This document shows positions 34,240 to 46,439 of a stretch of 64,000 nt of DNA, one piece after another (the stretch's first letter is position 1; each line of letters opens with the position of its first letter). This DNA is from Anodontia alba. Taxonomy: Eukaryota > Mollusca > Bivalvia > Lucinida > Lucinidae. The notes under the pieces were generated by a model. It searched no databases and was not told the origin of the DNA. It saw only the letters and a list, made by a program, of their open reading frames with translations. The stretch is taken from the NCBI GenBank assembly GCA_964016985.1, contig OZ024828.1, forward strand, positions 29,580,581 through 29,644,580, read 5' to 3'. Both the position numbers and the translations under genes were made by a program.

Positions 34240-35165
34240 CGCCATAGCAATTATTTGTTTATGTATTAAAGTTATCGTTGCGAAAATGTCTGGAAAGAAA
34301 ATGACGGAGAGACAGATAACAATCCTAAACAAGATCTTGATAATATCAATGGACAGATAACAATCCTAAAGCAGATCTTGATAATATCAATGCATATAGC
34401 AAGTTTGGTTAAAAAGCCTTGTTATTTACTCAAGTTATCATCCAGAAATGAAAATATGGACGTGTCTCTGGCAGATAACTCCGTAAAAATTTGACGAAAT
34501 TTGCCCATTAGCAATTCCAAACCTGATCTCCTTACTGTCAATACATATAGCAAATTTGGTTAAAATCCCTTGTTATTTGCTAAAGTTATCATCCAGAAAC
34601 GAAAATATGGGCGTGTCTCGGGCAGATAACTCCGTAAAAATTTGACGAAATTTGCCCGTTAGCAATCCTAAACCAGATTTCCTTAATGTCAATGCATATA
34701 GCAAGTTTGGTGAAAATCCCTTGTTATTTACTTAAGTTATCATCCGGAAACGAAAATATGGGCGTGTCTCGGACAGATAACTCCGTAAAAAGTTGACAAT
34801 ATATGCCATTTAGCAATCCCAAACCAGATCTCTTTAATGTCAATGCATATAACAAGTTTGGTGAAAATCCCTTGTTATTTACTCAAGTTATAGTCCGGAA
34901 ACGAAAATATGGGGGTGCCTCGGGTAGATAACTCCGTCAAAAATTGACGAAATTTGCCCATTAGCAATCCCAAACCAGATCACCACAATATCAATGCACA
35001 TACCAAGTTTGGTGAAAATCCATTGATGTTTACTCAAGTTATCATCCAGAAACGAAAAACGGACGGACGGACGGACAGACGGACGGACGGACAGACGGAC
35101 GGACTCACGGACGACCAACATGAAACCATAATACCCCGTCGCTATTGTGTGGCGGGTTATACAAA
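34240..35165. mobile_element. ATAATACCCCGCC element with internal ~150-bp tandem repeats
   Basis: Ends ATAATACCCCGCCATAGC and TTGTGTGGCGGGTTATAC. Inside, the motif AGATAACTCCGTAAAAATTT recurs at 34473, 34623, 34774 and 34925 (period 150-152), each unit with AGCAATCCCAAACCAGATC and CAAGTTTGGTGAAAATCC. A GACG microsatellite (35056-35105) precedes the right end. A single-unit relative is at 60155-60420. Confidence 0.78.
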
Positions 35166-36044
35166 GGTCATGTCTCTACAGAACGGCCTTATGTAATCGT
35201 TCCTGCCGTTTTGGTCAGTATAAAGATCTCAAATATTTAGATGTTTAATTAAACTTCCAAAACAAATATAACTTTATGTCGCCAAACATAAGCTGTAATA
35301 TGCAATAAGAAATATTTAGGCAATACAGATTATAACATAATTATATCGTTTAAAATTAGTACAAGAAAAGTTATAGCGAAATAACAGATATAGTGAAATA
35401 AATAAAACGTGCAAACATGGAGTTTATCTCGCCATTACGAGAATCATTATATAGTAATAACTTGATCTTAACGCGTTATAATGAAAGGAAAAATCCCCTC
35501 CCCCCCCCCCCCCAAAAAAAAAAAATATTAAAGGGGTGCTAATACGCTTCCATAGTTTAGTACATTCTTATTATCTAACGTTCAAAAATAATTACTAACA
35601 CGTTTATTTACGAACTGCCCCACACTATACATTGGAAGATTCTAATTTCAATTTTAGGTGTGTAAGTCTATAAGATGTCACATTCCGAAACAGAAATGGT
35701 TGAACTATACGCAAACAGTGGAAACCAAACCAGGGTTTGCACTGGCAAACCAGGGTTTGCACTATTTCCCAATTACCCTATAAGGGGTTTCCAGACTGTA
35801 ATGGGTTATTTGACAGCGCTACGGTGGTAGTACAGCCCTATCGCAACTGTATGTGAATGCATACATGTATGTGTCTGTTAAGTTATTACCACTACAGACG
35901 TTAAATATAGTTAGCAAGGACCAGTAAATATAGTCAGTCTACGATGCGAATATTGAATTTATTTTTACTGTTGCACTAAACAGGATATTATCCAGTCATA
36001 TAAAAAATATCAATTACATATTCTCTTGAAATACCGCCTTATTT
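35166..36044. other. No gene recognised
   Basis: AT-rich, with a poly-C/poly-A junction (35499-35525) and a direct repeat GCAAACCAGGGTTTGCAC-type (35724-35762). Nothing coding seen. Confidence 0.45.
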
Positions 36045-36543
36045 TATTTATTTATTTATTTATTTATTTTCATGCATTATTTTCTACATTAAACAGTTTT
36101 ACAAGGCCTACATGTATGCATATACGATTTGAATTTCCACACATAAAGTTTGAGGGACAGATTATGTTGCAAGGTTCTTTAAGGAGTCTTGACATACTTG
36201 CTGAATTTTCTACCATTTCTATACGGGAAACAACTTTGTGACTTCATAGTTGTTTGACTACGCATGAACCCCCTTCTAAAAAAGGGGTCTATTCTACCAA
36301 AATGCGCTTAATATAGGCAAAACAACACAAGGAAACCAATGCAACTCAACGTAAGAAAAGACCCGTACGATATATGAACAGGAATCAGCCTGCAACATGC
36401 GCAGTGAGAACGGGCCTTTTCAGTTTCTTGATATATTCTTAGTTTCCCATAACATTAACAAATATGCTTGATTAACGCACCCATTTTCGCCTACAATATC
36501 TAATGAAAACAAGTGTACGTGGAAGGTAACATATTAGACCATA

Positions 36544-36864
36544 CTGATGACTCTCGATATCTTATCTCAAATAACCGCTTATCTCGAAGTGAAAATTTGG
36601 TCCCTGCTTAAACTTGAAATTCTAATAACAGGAAACAAAATATTGTGGAAACGAGGAGAAATTGCTCCTAAGGAGCAATTTCTCCTCGTTTGCACAATAT
36701 TTTAATATATCTCTAACTTCAGGAGTCAGATTGCATGTACATTTGTTAAATGTGGTTATTCGATTTAATTGTTCCTCAATTCTGCAAATCTGATATGTCG
36801 ATGTACTGATATCTGGAAGTATTTAAGAGAGTCCATTGGAATTCGAGATAACGAGGGTCGACTG
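36544..36864. mobile_element. CTCGTTATCTCGA family element
   Basis: The left end is eroded (CTGATGACTCTCGATATC), right end GAGGGTCGACTG-TA. Central hairpin of GAGGAGAAATTGCTCC and its complement. Confidence 0.8.
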
Positions 36865-37140
36865 TATTTCGTGATCTGGATATTTGTGATTCTACTTTAA
36901 CTCTGTTAAAGCTTTTGATCAGCGGTTTGCATTCCACAAATCTATTTTGTGATGATTAATAGCGACACGATTCACTTTGTGTCTATTTTATAGGACGGAA
37001 AAGTTCATAAGCTAGAACATGTCACATGGGTGTGTTTACGTAATGGTTGATTCTGTGAGCTGGTGACGAAGGTCTAGCTAAGGCAGGTTCATCTGTGCAT
37101 TTGCTGCCCTCATATGGGATATGGGATACTGCATCAAATA

Positions 37141-37421
37141 CAGTCGACTCTCGTTATCCCGAATTCCAAGGAACTGTCTGAAATACTTCGAGATATCCGT
37201 ACCTAGACATATCAGCAGAATTGAGGAAAAATAAATCGAACAACCACATTTCACAAATGTATACGTCTCCTGGAGTTAGAGATATATTGAAAATTTCTCC
37301 TCTTTTCCACAAAATTTTGTTACCTGTTGTTAGATTTTCATGTTTAAACAGAGACCAGATTTTCACTTCGAGATAAGCGGTAATTCGAGATAAGCGAGGT
37401 CGAGATAACGAGTGTCGACTG
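37141..37421. mobile_element. CTCGTTATCTCGA family element, shortened centre
   Basis: Perfect CAGTCGACTCTCG end after TA and GTGTCGACTG before TA. The central hairpin has collapsed to one arm (GAAAATTTCTCCTCTTTTCC). Confidence 0.82.
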
Positions 37422-37574
37422 TACTAATTATAAATGAAAGAAACTTGACTTAAAATGAGGTTACTGACTTATGATGAGGCCACTGATAAGGACTACTTGG
37501 TCTTGCACAGAAATGTTGACACTTCTGTTTTTTTTTTTTTTTTTTTTTTTTTTTTTGTTTCTTTTTATGAGTGT

Positions 37575-38155
37575 GTTCATTTCTACTATCTTTTCAACAT
37601 CTTTTGGAAAGTCGTTTTATGTCTGGCTCTTTACACAGAAGAAGAAAATTTGCAAACTGTTGTCGTGATTTAATGCAAAACCATTTGTCGTAACTACATA
37701 TGCACCAAAACTTTTATTCTAGTCATTGGCTTTTAAAATATCAAATATTTTCATTTTTCCCATAGTAAAAATGAATGCAAATTATGCAGAAATCTGTAGG
37801 GTAGGTGATTTTGAAGCAGATTTTCAACAAGTTCTGCTTGTTCAATTTTTCTGAAATTTTCACTGTATTGTTGTGAAACATCAATAATTCAAATTCTGCA
37901 AAGAAACATAAAAATTATTTTCTTAGTCGAAAATTCCAAAAATTACTTTACCATAGAAATTGCATAGGTCAGACCAATTTTTGGCCATAAATTTAATTTT
38001 AGGGTACATATTTGAGAACAAAACACAGAAACAGAAAAGACAAATGGTTTCTGATAAGATATGGTCAAACAGAACAAAATATTTTCATTTAAAATAAAAC
38101 GCCAAGCAACAAACGTCTTTCCGAGTGATGTCGAAAGGACAGTAGTAAGATCCAT
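37575..38155. mobile_element. TIR element, TTTCGACATCACTCGGAAAG family
   Basis: Left TTTTCAACATCTTTTGGAAAG, right CTTTCCGAGTGATGTCGAAAG. The interior AT-rich body has CAAACTGTTGTCGTGATTTA and GAGAACAAAACACAGAAAC. Also at 50285-50890 (inverted) and 62250-62790. No intact ORF. Confidence 0.72.
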
Positions 38156-38194
38156 TCCGTTTAGAATCTATCCAGTAGTAGTATAGATATAGTG

Positions 38195-38610
38195 CAGGTT
38201 ATTTTGTTTTATTTCCTTTGGGATCATTGAGTCCATTCTGGTTACTAGTTACTTTGGAAATTGAATACAGCAAAACCTGTGTAAGAGAGCCACCTTCGAG
38301 ACTGACTTTAAATAGTTGTTGATGTGGAAAAAGCTGTCTGTCTTATAAAGGTACATGTCATGTAATTTTGCTAGCAAAATTATATGACATGTACCTTTTT
38401 CAGACAACCACCTTTCCATATCAACACTAAGGTCAATTTCAAAGGTGGCTGTCTTACACAGGTTTTACTGTACCGCTTAAGCCGGTGCTAAGAAGCGTAT
38501 GCTGCCTTATAAACGACGTTACTGCATATGAAGAGACTTGATAAAACCGAGTCTCTAATTTTCGTTCTTTTGTGTGTGTGTGTGTGTTTCAAAAGCAACC
38601 TTTATGAGTT
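38195..38610 (+). repeat. CTTTGGGATCATTGAG repeat split by an insertion
   Basis: The left part to 38267 and right part from 38471 belong to one unit; the 203-bp CAGCAAAACCTG foldback lies between. A TG microsatellite is at 38571-38587. Confidence 0.62.
38268..38470. mobile_element. CAGCAAAACCTGTGTAAG foldback element
   Basis: Near-palindromic over 203 bp: CAGCAAAACCTGTGTAAG to CTTACACAGGTTTTACTG with TA flanks. The centre folds on AGGTACATGTCATGTAATTT and its complement. Inserted into a CTTTGGGATCATTGAG repeat. Confidence 0.82.
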
Positions 38611-39771
38611 TTTTTTATAATATAGCACTTGTAGAATATTCTGTCTTGACAGAAAGGAGACAGAAAACTGACTTTAAATAAGTAAAATCTGTCATAAAAG
38701 CCACCTTCATTAATGAACGACCATTTCTTAAGGACCCATTAGTACAAGATATAAAGATTTTAAAAATGCTTTTATAAAAACACGTGTTTCTTAAAAGAAA
38801 ATATACTTTTTTCAAGCTTGTTAAGTCAGGGTTGACTGTAAAATAACACATTAGAGTACAGCATTGTTGTATTTAATGGAAACTGACACATTTTTAAGGG
38901 TGAAAACTCAGTTAAAATGGCTTTGCATCGTTCCTGATAAGAAGTCTACTCTAAAAGGAAAACAATTCGCTCCTTTTTCAGAAGGAACTTGGTGTGCAGA
39001 AAAGCAACCAGAAACTCACAAATAGTCTTCTCGTTCTTTACAAAAAGCTTAAAATCTACCATGTACATGCAGTTCTCTGAAACCAAATACAACAATTGGC
39101 TTTATCTGTGATTTATCTGTTGCCTGTAACGGTTCGTGATGAGTCGGAAGAGCCCACAAGCACGGAACAAATATATGTTTAAACCACTATGGAAGCTGAG
39201 GGCGAGGATTTGGATGCAGTAAAGCTATCTTAAGTCCCTCAGTAATTCATTACGGACCGTTCCAAGGCGACACATTCATTGTGGTACATTCTGTTAATTG
39301 TTATGTAGTGTTTTCTTTCTAATGGTTTTCTTTTAATAATTATGTAAGTTGATTATATATTCAGTTAAGTTTGGAGAGCAGAGTTTCCACCTTTCAAGGA
39401 AAGAGCTGCCAACTCTGCTTGCTGTCTGCTCATTTTGAGGCTGCTTTATTGTATTTGTCTGTCTTTCTCTTTGATGTTGGGGGATTGATGTGGATCTGAT
39501 TGTAACAGTACCCGAGTTCTCATATTTTAAAGTTATTACCTAAATTTCACAGGAATTTAAATCATTTACAAAATTTGCCATCTGACGGTATAACCTTTAT
39601 TTCAGGAGACGAATGACCTCAACGTTCATGTGAAGTCACTGATATATTGTAGAGCTGTTCCATGTTCGTCTAAAAGGGCTTAAAGAGAATTGTTACACTT
39701 TCACTGAAGACGAGTTTACTGGAATTGATTCTTCCTTCCATTAGAAAAGTGATAAATTCTAAAAGGAAATA

Positions 39772-40050
39772 CATCACAAAAGCATGCCTATATAATTTTG
39801 ACCCCTTAAACCTCACTTTTATATAATAAAAATGGGGTTTACAGTGGTATACATTATTTTTCTTACTTTTGCTCGAAACCATAGATTGTTGGTACACGGT
39901 AGAACCGACTCGGTGAGGCGGTTCTAACGAGAACCAACAATATATGTTTGAGTAGAAATATGAAAAAATGTCAGAGTTTTTTTATCGGAAAATGTTCAAG
40001 TTTTTTAGGTGATAATTTCTATATATTTGAACAGGCGTGTTTTCGTAATG
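39772..40050 (+). mobile_element. M1 element, eroded core
   Basis: Starts CATCACAAAAGC, ends GTTTTCGTAATG; several stem mismatches, tip GGT. In block B, one of the oldest-looking complete copies. Confidence 0.9.
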
Positions 40051-40887
40051 ATTTCCTTCTAGAATTCTACAAGGTATCATTTCCTAAACGGAAAAGATAA
40101 TCCTTTCAGAGAAGAGCCATATTCAGAAGGAGATCAATATACAGCGGAGGAAATAGGAAGCACAAAAATTGCTTTTTATGTTACATCATTGTCACAAATA
40201 GCGGAACATCGACCATGCGTATCCGAAACCAGAAGATTGCCTTGCTGTCACTGCTATAACTGAAAGAAGATTAATGCTCAAAGTTTTTCATCTGTAAATG
40301 TAAATATTTTGTATAAATTTGTAAAAAATATGAAAGCAGTATTAGTTTTAAATAGGTATTAAATAGAAAGAAAAACGTTATTCTTTTTATTACTGGAAAC
40401 GCTCACTAGTCCCTGTTTACCAAATGCTAGATGCAATTATGTTAAACTAATAAAGTAGTTGGAGCTTTTTCACGTGCTTTTTAGGGACGCAAATGAAATA
40501 GTTTGACAATCTTCATATTTAAAATACAATGGAGGTAATTGGCCTCTGCTATAAATATAAACGTGTCTTCAATAGTTGAAAGGTTCCCATAAGGACACCT
40601 ATAAGGACATTCATCTCTTGACTTCTCACAACTGTACTGTGGAGATCTTTAACTACATAAGATGACGATGGCTATGAGTTATTAGAATTTTTAGTTTAAG
40701 TAATTGTTTTATAGAGACACGGAACGAAATGTACATGTATATGGAAATATTATACTAGTAAAGACGAGGGATGATCAGTATGTTGGAGAATTTTCTTCCT
40801 AGTACCTTTGTTTCCAGATTTTTTTTCCATATTTTTATGCTGAGTTAAGCGCGAAAAAAGTTTTATAACCTCAGTCTGGTTGAGGCA

Positions 40888-41167
40888 CATTACGAAAACA
40901 TGCCTATTCAAATATACTGAACATTTTAACCACCACAAAATGAAAAATTTCAGATAAAAATTCGGATATTTCTCATACTTCTGGTCAAAACATAAATTGT
41001 GGGTACTCGTTAGAACCGCCTCGGCGAGGCGGTTCTAACGAGTACCCACAATCTATGTTTTTGGGCAGAAATAAGAAAAATAATGTATACCCCTGTAAAC
41101 CCCAGTTTTACTATATAAAAGTGGGGTTTAAGGAGGGTCAATATTATGTAGGTATGTTTTCGTGATG
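40888..41167 (-). mobile_element. M1 element, complete
   Basis: Tip GGC. In block B: left flank GGTTGAGGCA, right flank ACACCAT. Block A holds the empty site GGTTGAGGCACACCAT (10175-10200), so one A is duplicated. Confidence 0.93.
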
Positions 41168-42610
41168 ACACCATTTGTTTTCATACAAACGGCTTTTTAA
41201 GGAAGAAAAAGTGGGAAATGAGAATACCAAATTTACCCTAACTACTGGAACACACAGGTCTGAGAAAACAGTATAGATCTAGACCATCAGCACTGAACGT
41301 GGTATCTGATGTGTAATAATTATTTACACTCTCCAGGATTTTTAGACACATGAACAGTAAATAAGGTGTCCTAATATTTAGGGTAAATACGGGTATTAAT
41401 ATATTAACTTCAAGGCAGTACTGAAGCTAGTGTATTAATAAACAACACACGTTAGATTATTTCATATGAGATTAGATAACTTCATTTTATTTATTTACCT
41501 ACTATTTTTGCATTGTCAAAAAGACACATCTTCATGGAAAGAAAAACAAGTAAATATTTCGTACCAATACTCATCGGGTGTACTCTTGGAAATGATCGTG
41601 AGTGAGTAAATGAATGAATGAATGATGAATGAATGAATATACGAATAAATGAATGAATAAAATGCATGAATGTTTAGTTGTTTTATATATATGTGTGTGT
41701 GTGTGGGTGGGGGGGTGGGGGGGGGTGTCGGTGAGAGAGAGAGAGAGAGAGAGAGACATATTTATTGATTTGTTAGCGTTTTGTTTTCATGTACGTGATT
41801 AATACCATTTCCTCTGGCGATGAGATTGCAAAGTTTCTCCTGTCATAAAGGTGTTTTTAAGCTTTACTACTATTGGGTTAATTCTGAAGACGACAAACTA
41901 ACGATATATTTCTTATATGTCCCTCTAAAAATAGGCTTTGACATTTCATGCAAATTACATCCTAATTTGCCAGAGCTGTCATAGCTTATTTTCTGGGGAA
42001 AAAAGCAAAAATGTTAAAAAAAAGTCAGCTGCTGAAATATTGAGCCATCTTGCAGAGCATTAAACCATTACATGTGAAGCGCATACGGTCATAGTCATTC
42101 TTTGAACATTGTACTTGTTACTGCTCTTTCCAACATTTGGAAATAAAATATTCAAACTCAAAATTTTGACTATATAAAATCATGAAAAGAAATATGTGGT
42201 TTCAGATTCGAATTGTAAAAGTAAAAATCTGTAGGTTACTACAAATTCTACTTGAAGAACAAAAATATATTTGCATAGTTTAAATTTTCCTAAACTACAT
42301 CATAAGTTATAAAATATGAATAAGGTGTTTTAATCGATCTTTTTATAGTGCACAATTTGCAGCGTGACACTGAATCTGCAAATGAAAAGTTTCACACTGT
42401 GTACTTTAAGCCTGACCTTTAGATAGTGCAACCTATATTCAAGAATAAATTATGAAAAGGGAAGAATGAAACGTAATGGTTGACATGTATTTTAACTGAG
42501 AAACTGTTCCTTATACTATTTTATAATATCTGCTGTCATTTCAAGATGCATTATAATTAAAGCAATTACATTATTCCAACGCGTGTGAACTTTTGTGCTC
42601 TTAATCACTT

Positions 42611-42717
42611 CCCAGTCAGCATTCTACGTAAATCTATATCGGGCCGTCATCGGCCCGTCAGGGTAGCTGACGGGCCGATGACGGACCGATGTAGATTTAC
42701 GTAGAATGCTTGCTGGG
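42611..42717. mobile_element. 107-bp CCCAGC palindromic element
   Basis: CCCAGTCAGCATTCTACG ... CGTAGAATGCTTGCTGGG, almost perfectly self-complementary around CGTCAGGGTAGCTGACG. Absent from block A at the matching site (13772-13776). Nearly identical to 61346-61452. Confidence 0.87.
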
Positions 42718-43245
42718 TTTTAGCCGAATGAACCCTTCTACATCAACTCTGTGGACAGGTCCATTTCATGTAGAAGGTGTTTTTGTTTTGGTTTAATTAA
42801 TGGCATGTAATAAATACAAAACTCATGTATGTAATGCAAACAGTACAGACCCAGATTAGACGCCGCGTTCTGATCTGTTTCTACACTGTTTGCATATGTC
42901 CCTTTATGGGAAGCCAGGCATATATGGGATTAACTATAAAATGACAAAGATATCTCTTTGATGAAGTGTTATTTTGAGCACGAAAAGACACCCAAAATGT
43001 ACCAAGCGTCAACAGAAGACGGATTTATTTGTATAAATATCTATTTTAGTCAAAGTGGAGAAAGAATAATCCGTTCGTCTTAAACTATCCTACACCTCAT
43101 TTCACCATCATCCTTCATTCTCATGTTTTGTAATCATTTCGCACTTTAATCAGTCATTATAAAAACAAGCCGCAATTATACCTGTTTGAGCTTGCTTTTA
43201 TAATGACCGCAATTAAAAGCAAGCCGCAATTATACCTGTTTGAGC

Positions 43246-43538
43246 GGGCTGGGTGGCCTAGTGGTTAGCGCACTTGACTTTCAAGCGGGATATCGTGGGT
43301 TCGAATCCCGCTCGGGTCGAGACAATTTTCAGATCATTAGTACGCCTAGCTCATACTCGACGTGCCCTGGGTTGAGTATAAAGTGGACAGGGCGGCGCTT
43401 GGTGACAGACAGCGGCACCAAGTGTGCATGGGTGATCCATGAAAGCAAGGCTGTACAAATACATGTACATCATAGCAATCGCCGCTGCCTCTATGTGCCT
43501 CGGGTGCCTGGTAGCGTTAAAAATCCGCACAACAACAA
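43246..43538 (+). mobile_element. SINE with tRNA-like head, 11-bp target duplication and empty site
   Basis: Head GGGCTGGGTGGCCTAGTGG, B box GGGTTCGAATCCCG, tail AACAACAAC. CCTGTTTGAGC occurs at 43235-43245 and 43539-43549. Block A has the single unoccupied copy (14620-14634), so insertion followed the A/B duplication. Confidence 0.9.
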
Positions 43539-44031
43539 CCTGTTTGAGCACTCGCCTATAAAGTCATTGTATACTGCATAATATAAAAATAAATAACAAC
43601 GGCCTCATCAGTTTGTATACTTGGACAACAAATGAGTAACTGTTAAAACTAATCACTGTTTGTATGTTTTTTATGATCGTATTTGTACATATTTTGCTAT
43701 GTTTTTGACTGTGTGATATTGAATTTTGAACTTGTAATGTTGCATTTTGACTATGGTATGTTTTGTGTTTTGCTGATTAATTGCTTAATAAGTTCGCAGA
43801 TGAGATTGTATTGTCCTTTACACAAATGTGGATTGAATTCATTTTGTATAATTTCTTCGAAATAAATACATTTATTCACGACTGGGCTTGCTTTTAAATC
43901 ACTTATTTCAATTTCTGATGTTATTGGTTACTGACAGTTAAAAACTGTCATGGAGGACACACACACACACAACACACACACACTAAAGACCGATGTCACA
44001 ATAACAGCTTACATACAAATCATCAATTTGT

Positions 44032-44034
<3 letters not shown>

Positions 44035-44089
<55 letters not shown>
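44035..44089. repeat. CA microsatellite within a 100-bp tandem duplication
   Basis: The segment CTAAAGACCGATGTCACAAT ... CATCAATNTGTCAAAC occurs twice (43982-44036, 44088-44142), flanking the CA tract. Block A has one copy of the context with a shorter CA tract (15030-15056). Confidence 0.88.
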
Positions 44090-44092
<3 letters not shown>

Positions 44093-44825
44093 GACCGATG
44101 TCACAATAACAGCTTACATACAAATCATCAATGTGTCAAACTACATTGAAAATATTTTTGGAATGATGTTTTATGTTTGATTTTAGTAAAGCTAAAATAT
44201 AACATGCTGCACAAAATATTACAATAACGCCAATAACTTTGGGTTGGAAGCTCTCAAAAGTATGTCAGCAAATAAACAAATTAATTCACAAATAAAAAAA
44301 AAATAAATAGATAGATATATAAATCAATAAAAGAAATGTGGATTAGAAATAATCTTAGCATAATCTTACATCGGTTCAAGTATTAGCTTTCACAAAAAGC
44401 TTTTTAATGAAAGCTAATACTTGGCTATTATAACGTTGAACAGGTAATGGATAAAAGCATGAGATAAAGTGATTCCGGAGCAGTGACAATCCTTAAAATT
44501 GTCTACTCCCGCACTTGGGCGTAGACAATGAAATACGCTATGTACCTAAAATAAAAGTAAAAGAACAGCTTGGCTATCCAAGGCTCAAGATTTTTAAAAT
44601 AATTATTTTAGACATATTTTGCTATTTATGACGCCACCAAGGTATCTCATAGATAATCAGTAACCCTTTCACCCCTGAGTTTCTTCTGTGAACTCTACCG
44701 TCCTTGCATTTGGATATGTCCATTGATGCAAATAGGGTTCCAGATTAAAACAAAAATAGAATGGCAAACAGTGTAAATCCTGATGAGATGGCTCGAGCCT
44801 CTAATCTGGATCTATATAGTTTTCA

Positions 44826-45105
44826 CATTACGAAAACACGCCTATTCAAATACACTGAAAATTTTACCACCAAAAAATGGCAATTTTTCACATAAAAAAT
44901 TCTGATATTTTTCACATTTCTGCTCAAAACATAGATTGTGGGTACTCGTTAGAACCGCCTCGTCGAGGCGGTTCTAACGAGTACCCACAATCTATGTTTT
45001 TGAGCAGAAATAACAAAAATAATGTATACCCCTGTAAACCCCAATTTTACTATATAAAAGTGGGGTTTAAGGGGGTCAATATTATATAGGCGTGTTTTCG
45101 TGATG
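44826..45105 (-). mobile_element. M1 element, complete
   Basis: Tip GTC, near-perfect core. In block B. Inserted at the end of a GCAAACAGTGTAAATCC-type palindromic element. Confidence 0.93.
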
Positions 45106-46078
45106 CATATATTTGCTCTTAGTCTGCCAGGCTGTAAGAATTGAGCTAGGAAAATCGGCCTATAATCATTTCGAAACCTCTGTTTTATGAGCGCTTCTCT
45201 TAAGGAAGAGTGGGTAGCTTCCAGTAAGAACTTTGCTTATATTTCCATGCTAGGTAGTTTTACCTTTGGAGGTATATCGTTTCCCTTTAAATATTTTTAG
45301 TAAAATTCAAGGCGAATACATTATTATTCGGTGTTATAATAAATATAATCCTAAATTGTCGGTAAAAAGACATATCATAAGAGCAGTTAATAGGTTTGTG
45401 TATTACCTCGTTGTTAGAATTTTGATTGGCTATCTCTCTCGGCAACACCATTGAGAACGACCAATTGTTGGTACGAGCATTAACCACTATTAACGAAAGC
45501 TCATTCGGCTGTCAGATAATATGGTTTTCGGTATTATCGATTTGTTGAAATACAATTGGGCGGTTCGTAATTTTATCTATATACAGTTGTATTTGTCCAC
45601 CCACTGATCTTGATTTTTAAAGTAAACATGTACATACCTACAGAAATTTGTTCCTTCACAATATTGTAAATAAAACAAGACATGTGGACATGGCCATTCC
45701 CCCGTCGATTGGTATTTTTCACATGAACCTGGCACGAAAGCGAAACGTACAAAGGTGAAACATACAAAGACAAATCCCAGTTGAGAATACATCTGCAAAA
45801 GTAATACATTGTAGTTCTATATGACTGGGGATTAAAAAGCGAAAATGCAGGGTTACTGCAGTTTTTGTAAACTGCTTTGCATCTTAGTGACAATAAAAGG
45901 AAGATCCAAACATTATAAAAATAAAAAAAGAGACGTTACTTTGCTGGGGTGAGATGCGGTCTAAAGGGGTGGGCGATATGGGGATAGAAGAACTGAACGA
46001 TGCATTTCCGTTTAATATCCTCTATCACTGTGTATGTTATTTGAACTGAATATCTTGAATAGTTCTTGATTCATATAT

Positions 46079-46430
46079 ATGGCAAATAGCTGTAAAAGTG
46101 CTTTAAACCCCCCGGTGGTTTGCTCTACCGACCGTTCTAAGGCGGTGGTCCCGGTGTTAGTCTTACTATTTGTTGCTTTGTGGTTTATTCTACGAGGCGA
46201 TTTGTTGTATGTCTTTCCGTGTGTCATTTTGTTCTTGTGTTTTTTCAGTCCTTTTAGTATTGCGATTACCTCGCTTGAGGAAGAGCGAGCTAATCTTAGT
46301 GCTTTTCGTACGTTTGTTCAGTTTGTGCTTGTTTAGATTTGTTGGTTTCCTCTTCCTCTTGGGGTCTGGGAAGGGCTGCGGTTTGTGATTGTGGCGCTCC
46401 CTGGACTTTTCTCTTACTTTTTTTTTTTAA
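46079..46430 (+). repeat. Repeat carrying a hydrophobic ORF, unshifted copy
   Basis: Same repeat as 8755-9134 with a short C run. The frame continues from CKSALNPPVV through FSPFIAITSLEEERANLSAF, which copy 8755 shows only after a frame change, then meets TAG at 46334. It ends in a T run (46420-46429), directly before the ~145-bp tandem array. Confidence 0.6.
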
Positions 46431-46439
46431 AGTGTTAAA

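Larger units (their letters stand above)
36045..45690 (+). repeat. Segmental duplication block B
   Basis: Direct-orientation partner of 2755-16870, about 33 kb away. It is more compact, with three M1 copies, two CTCGTTATCTCGA elements, one SINE and one 107-bp CCCAGC element that A lacks. Many A insertions have clean empty sites here. Similarity is moderate with many small indels, so the duplication is not recent. Confidence 0.75.

Noticed and set aside
44877..45089. ORFs reading NIDCGYSLEPPRRGGSNEYPQSMF in many places
   Set aside because: This peptide is the translation of the M1 central palindrome, in either orientation. It recurs only because the element does, with no sign of protein selection.
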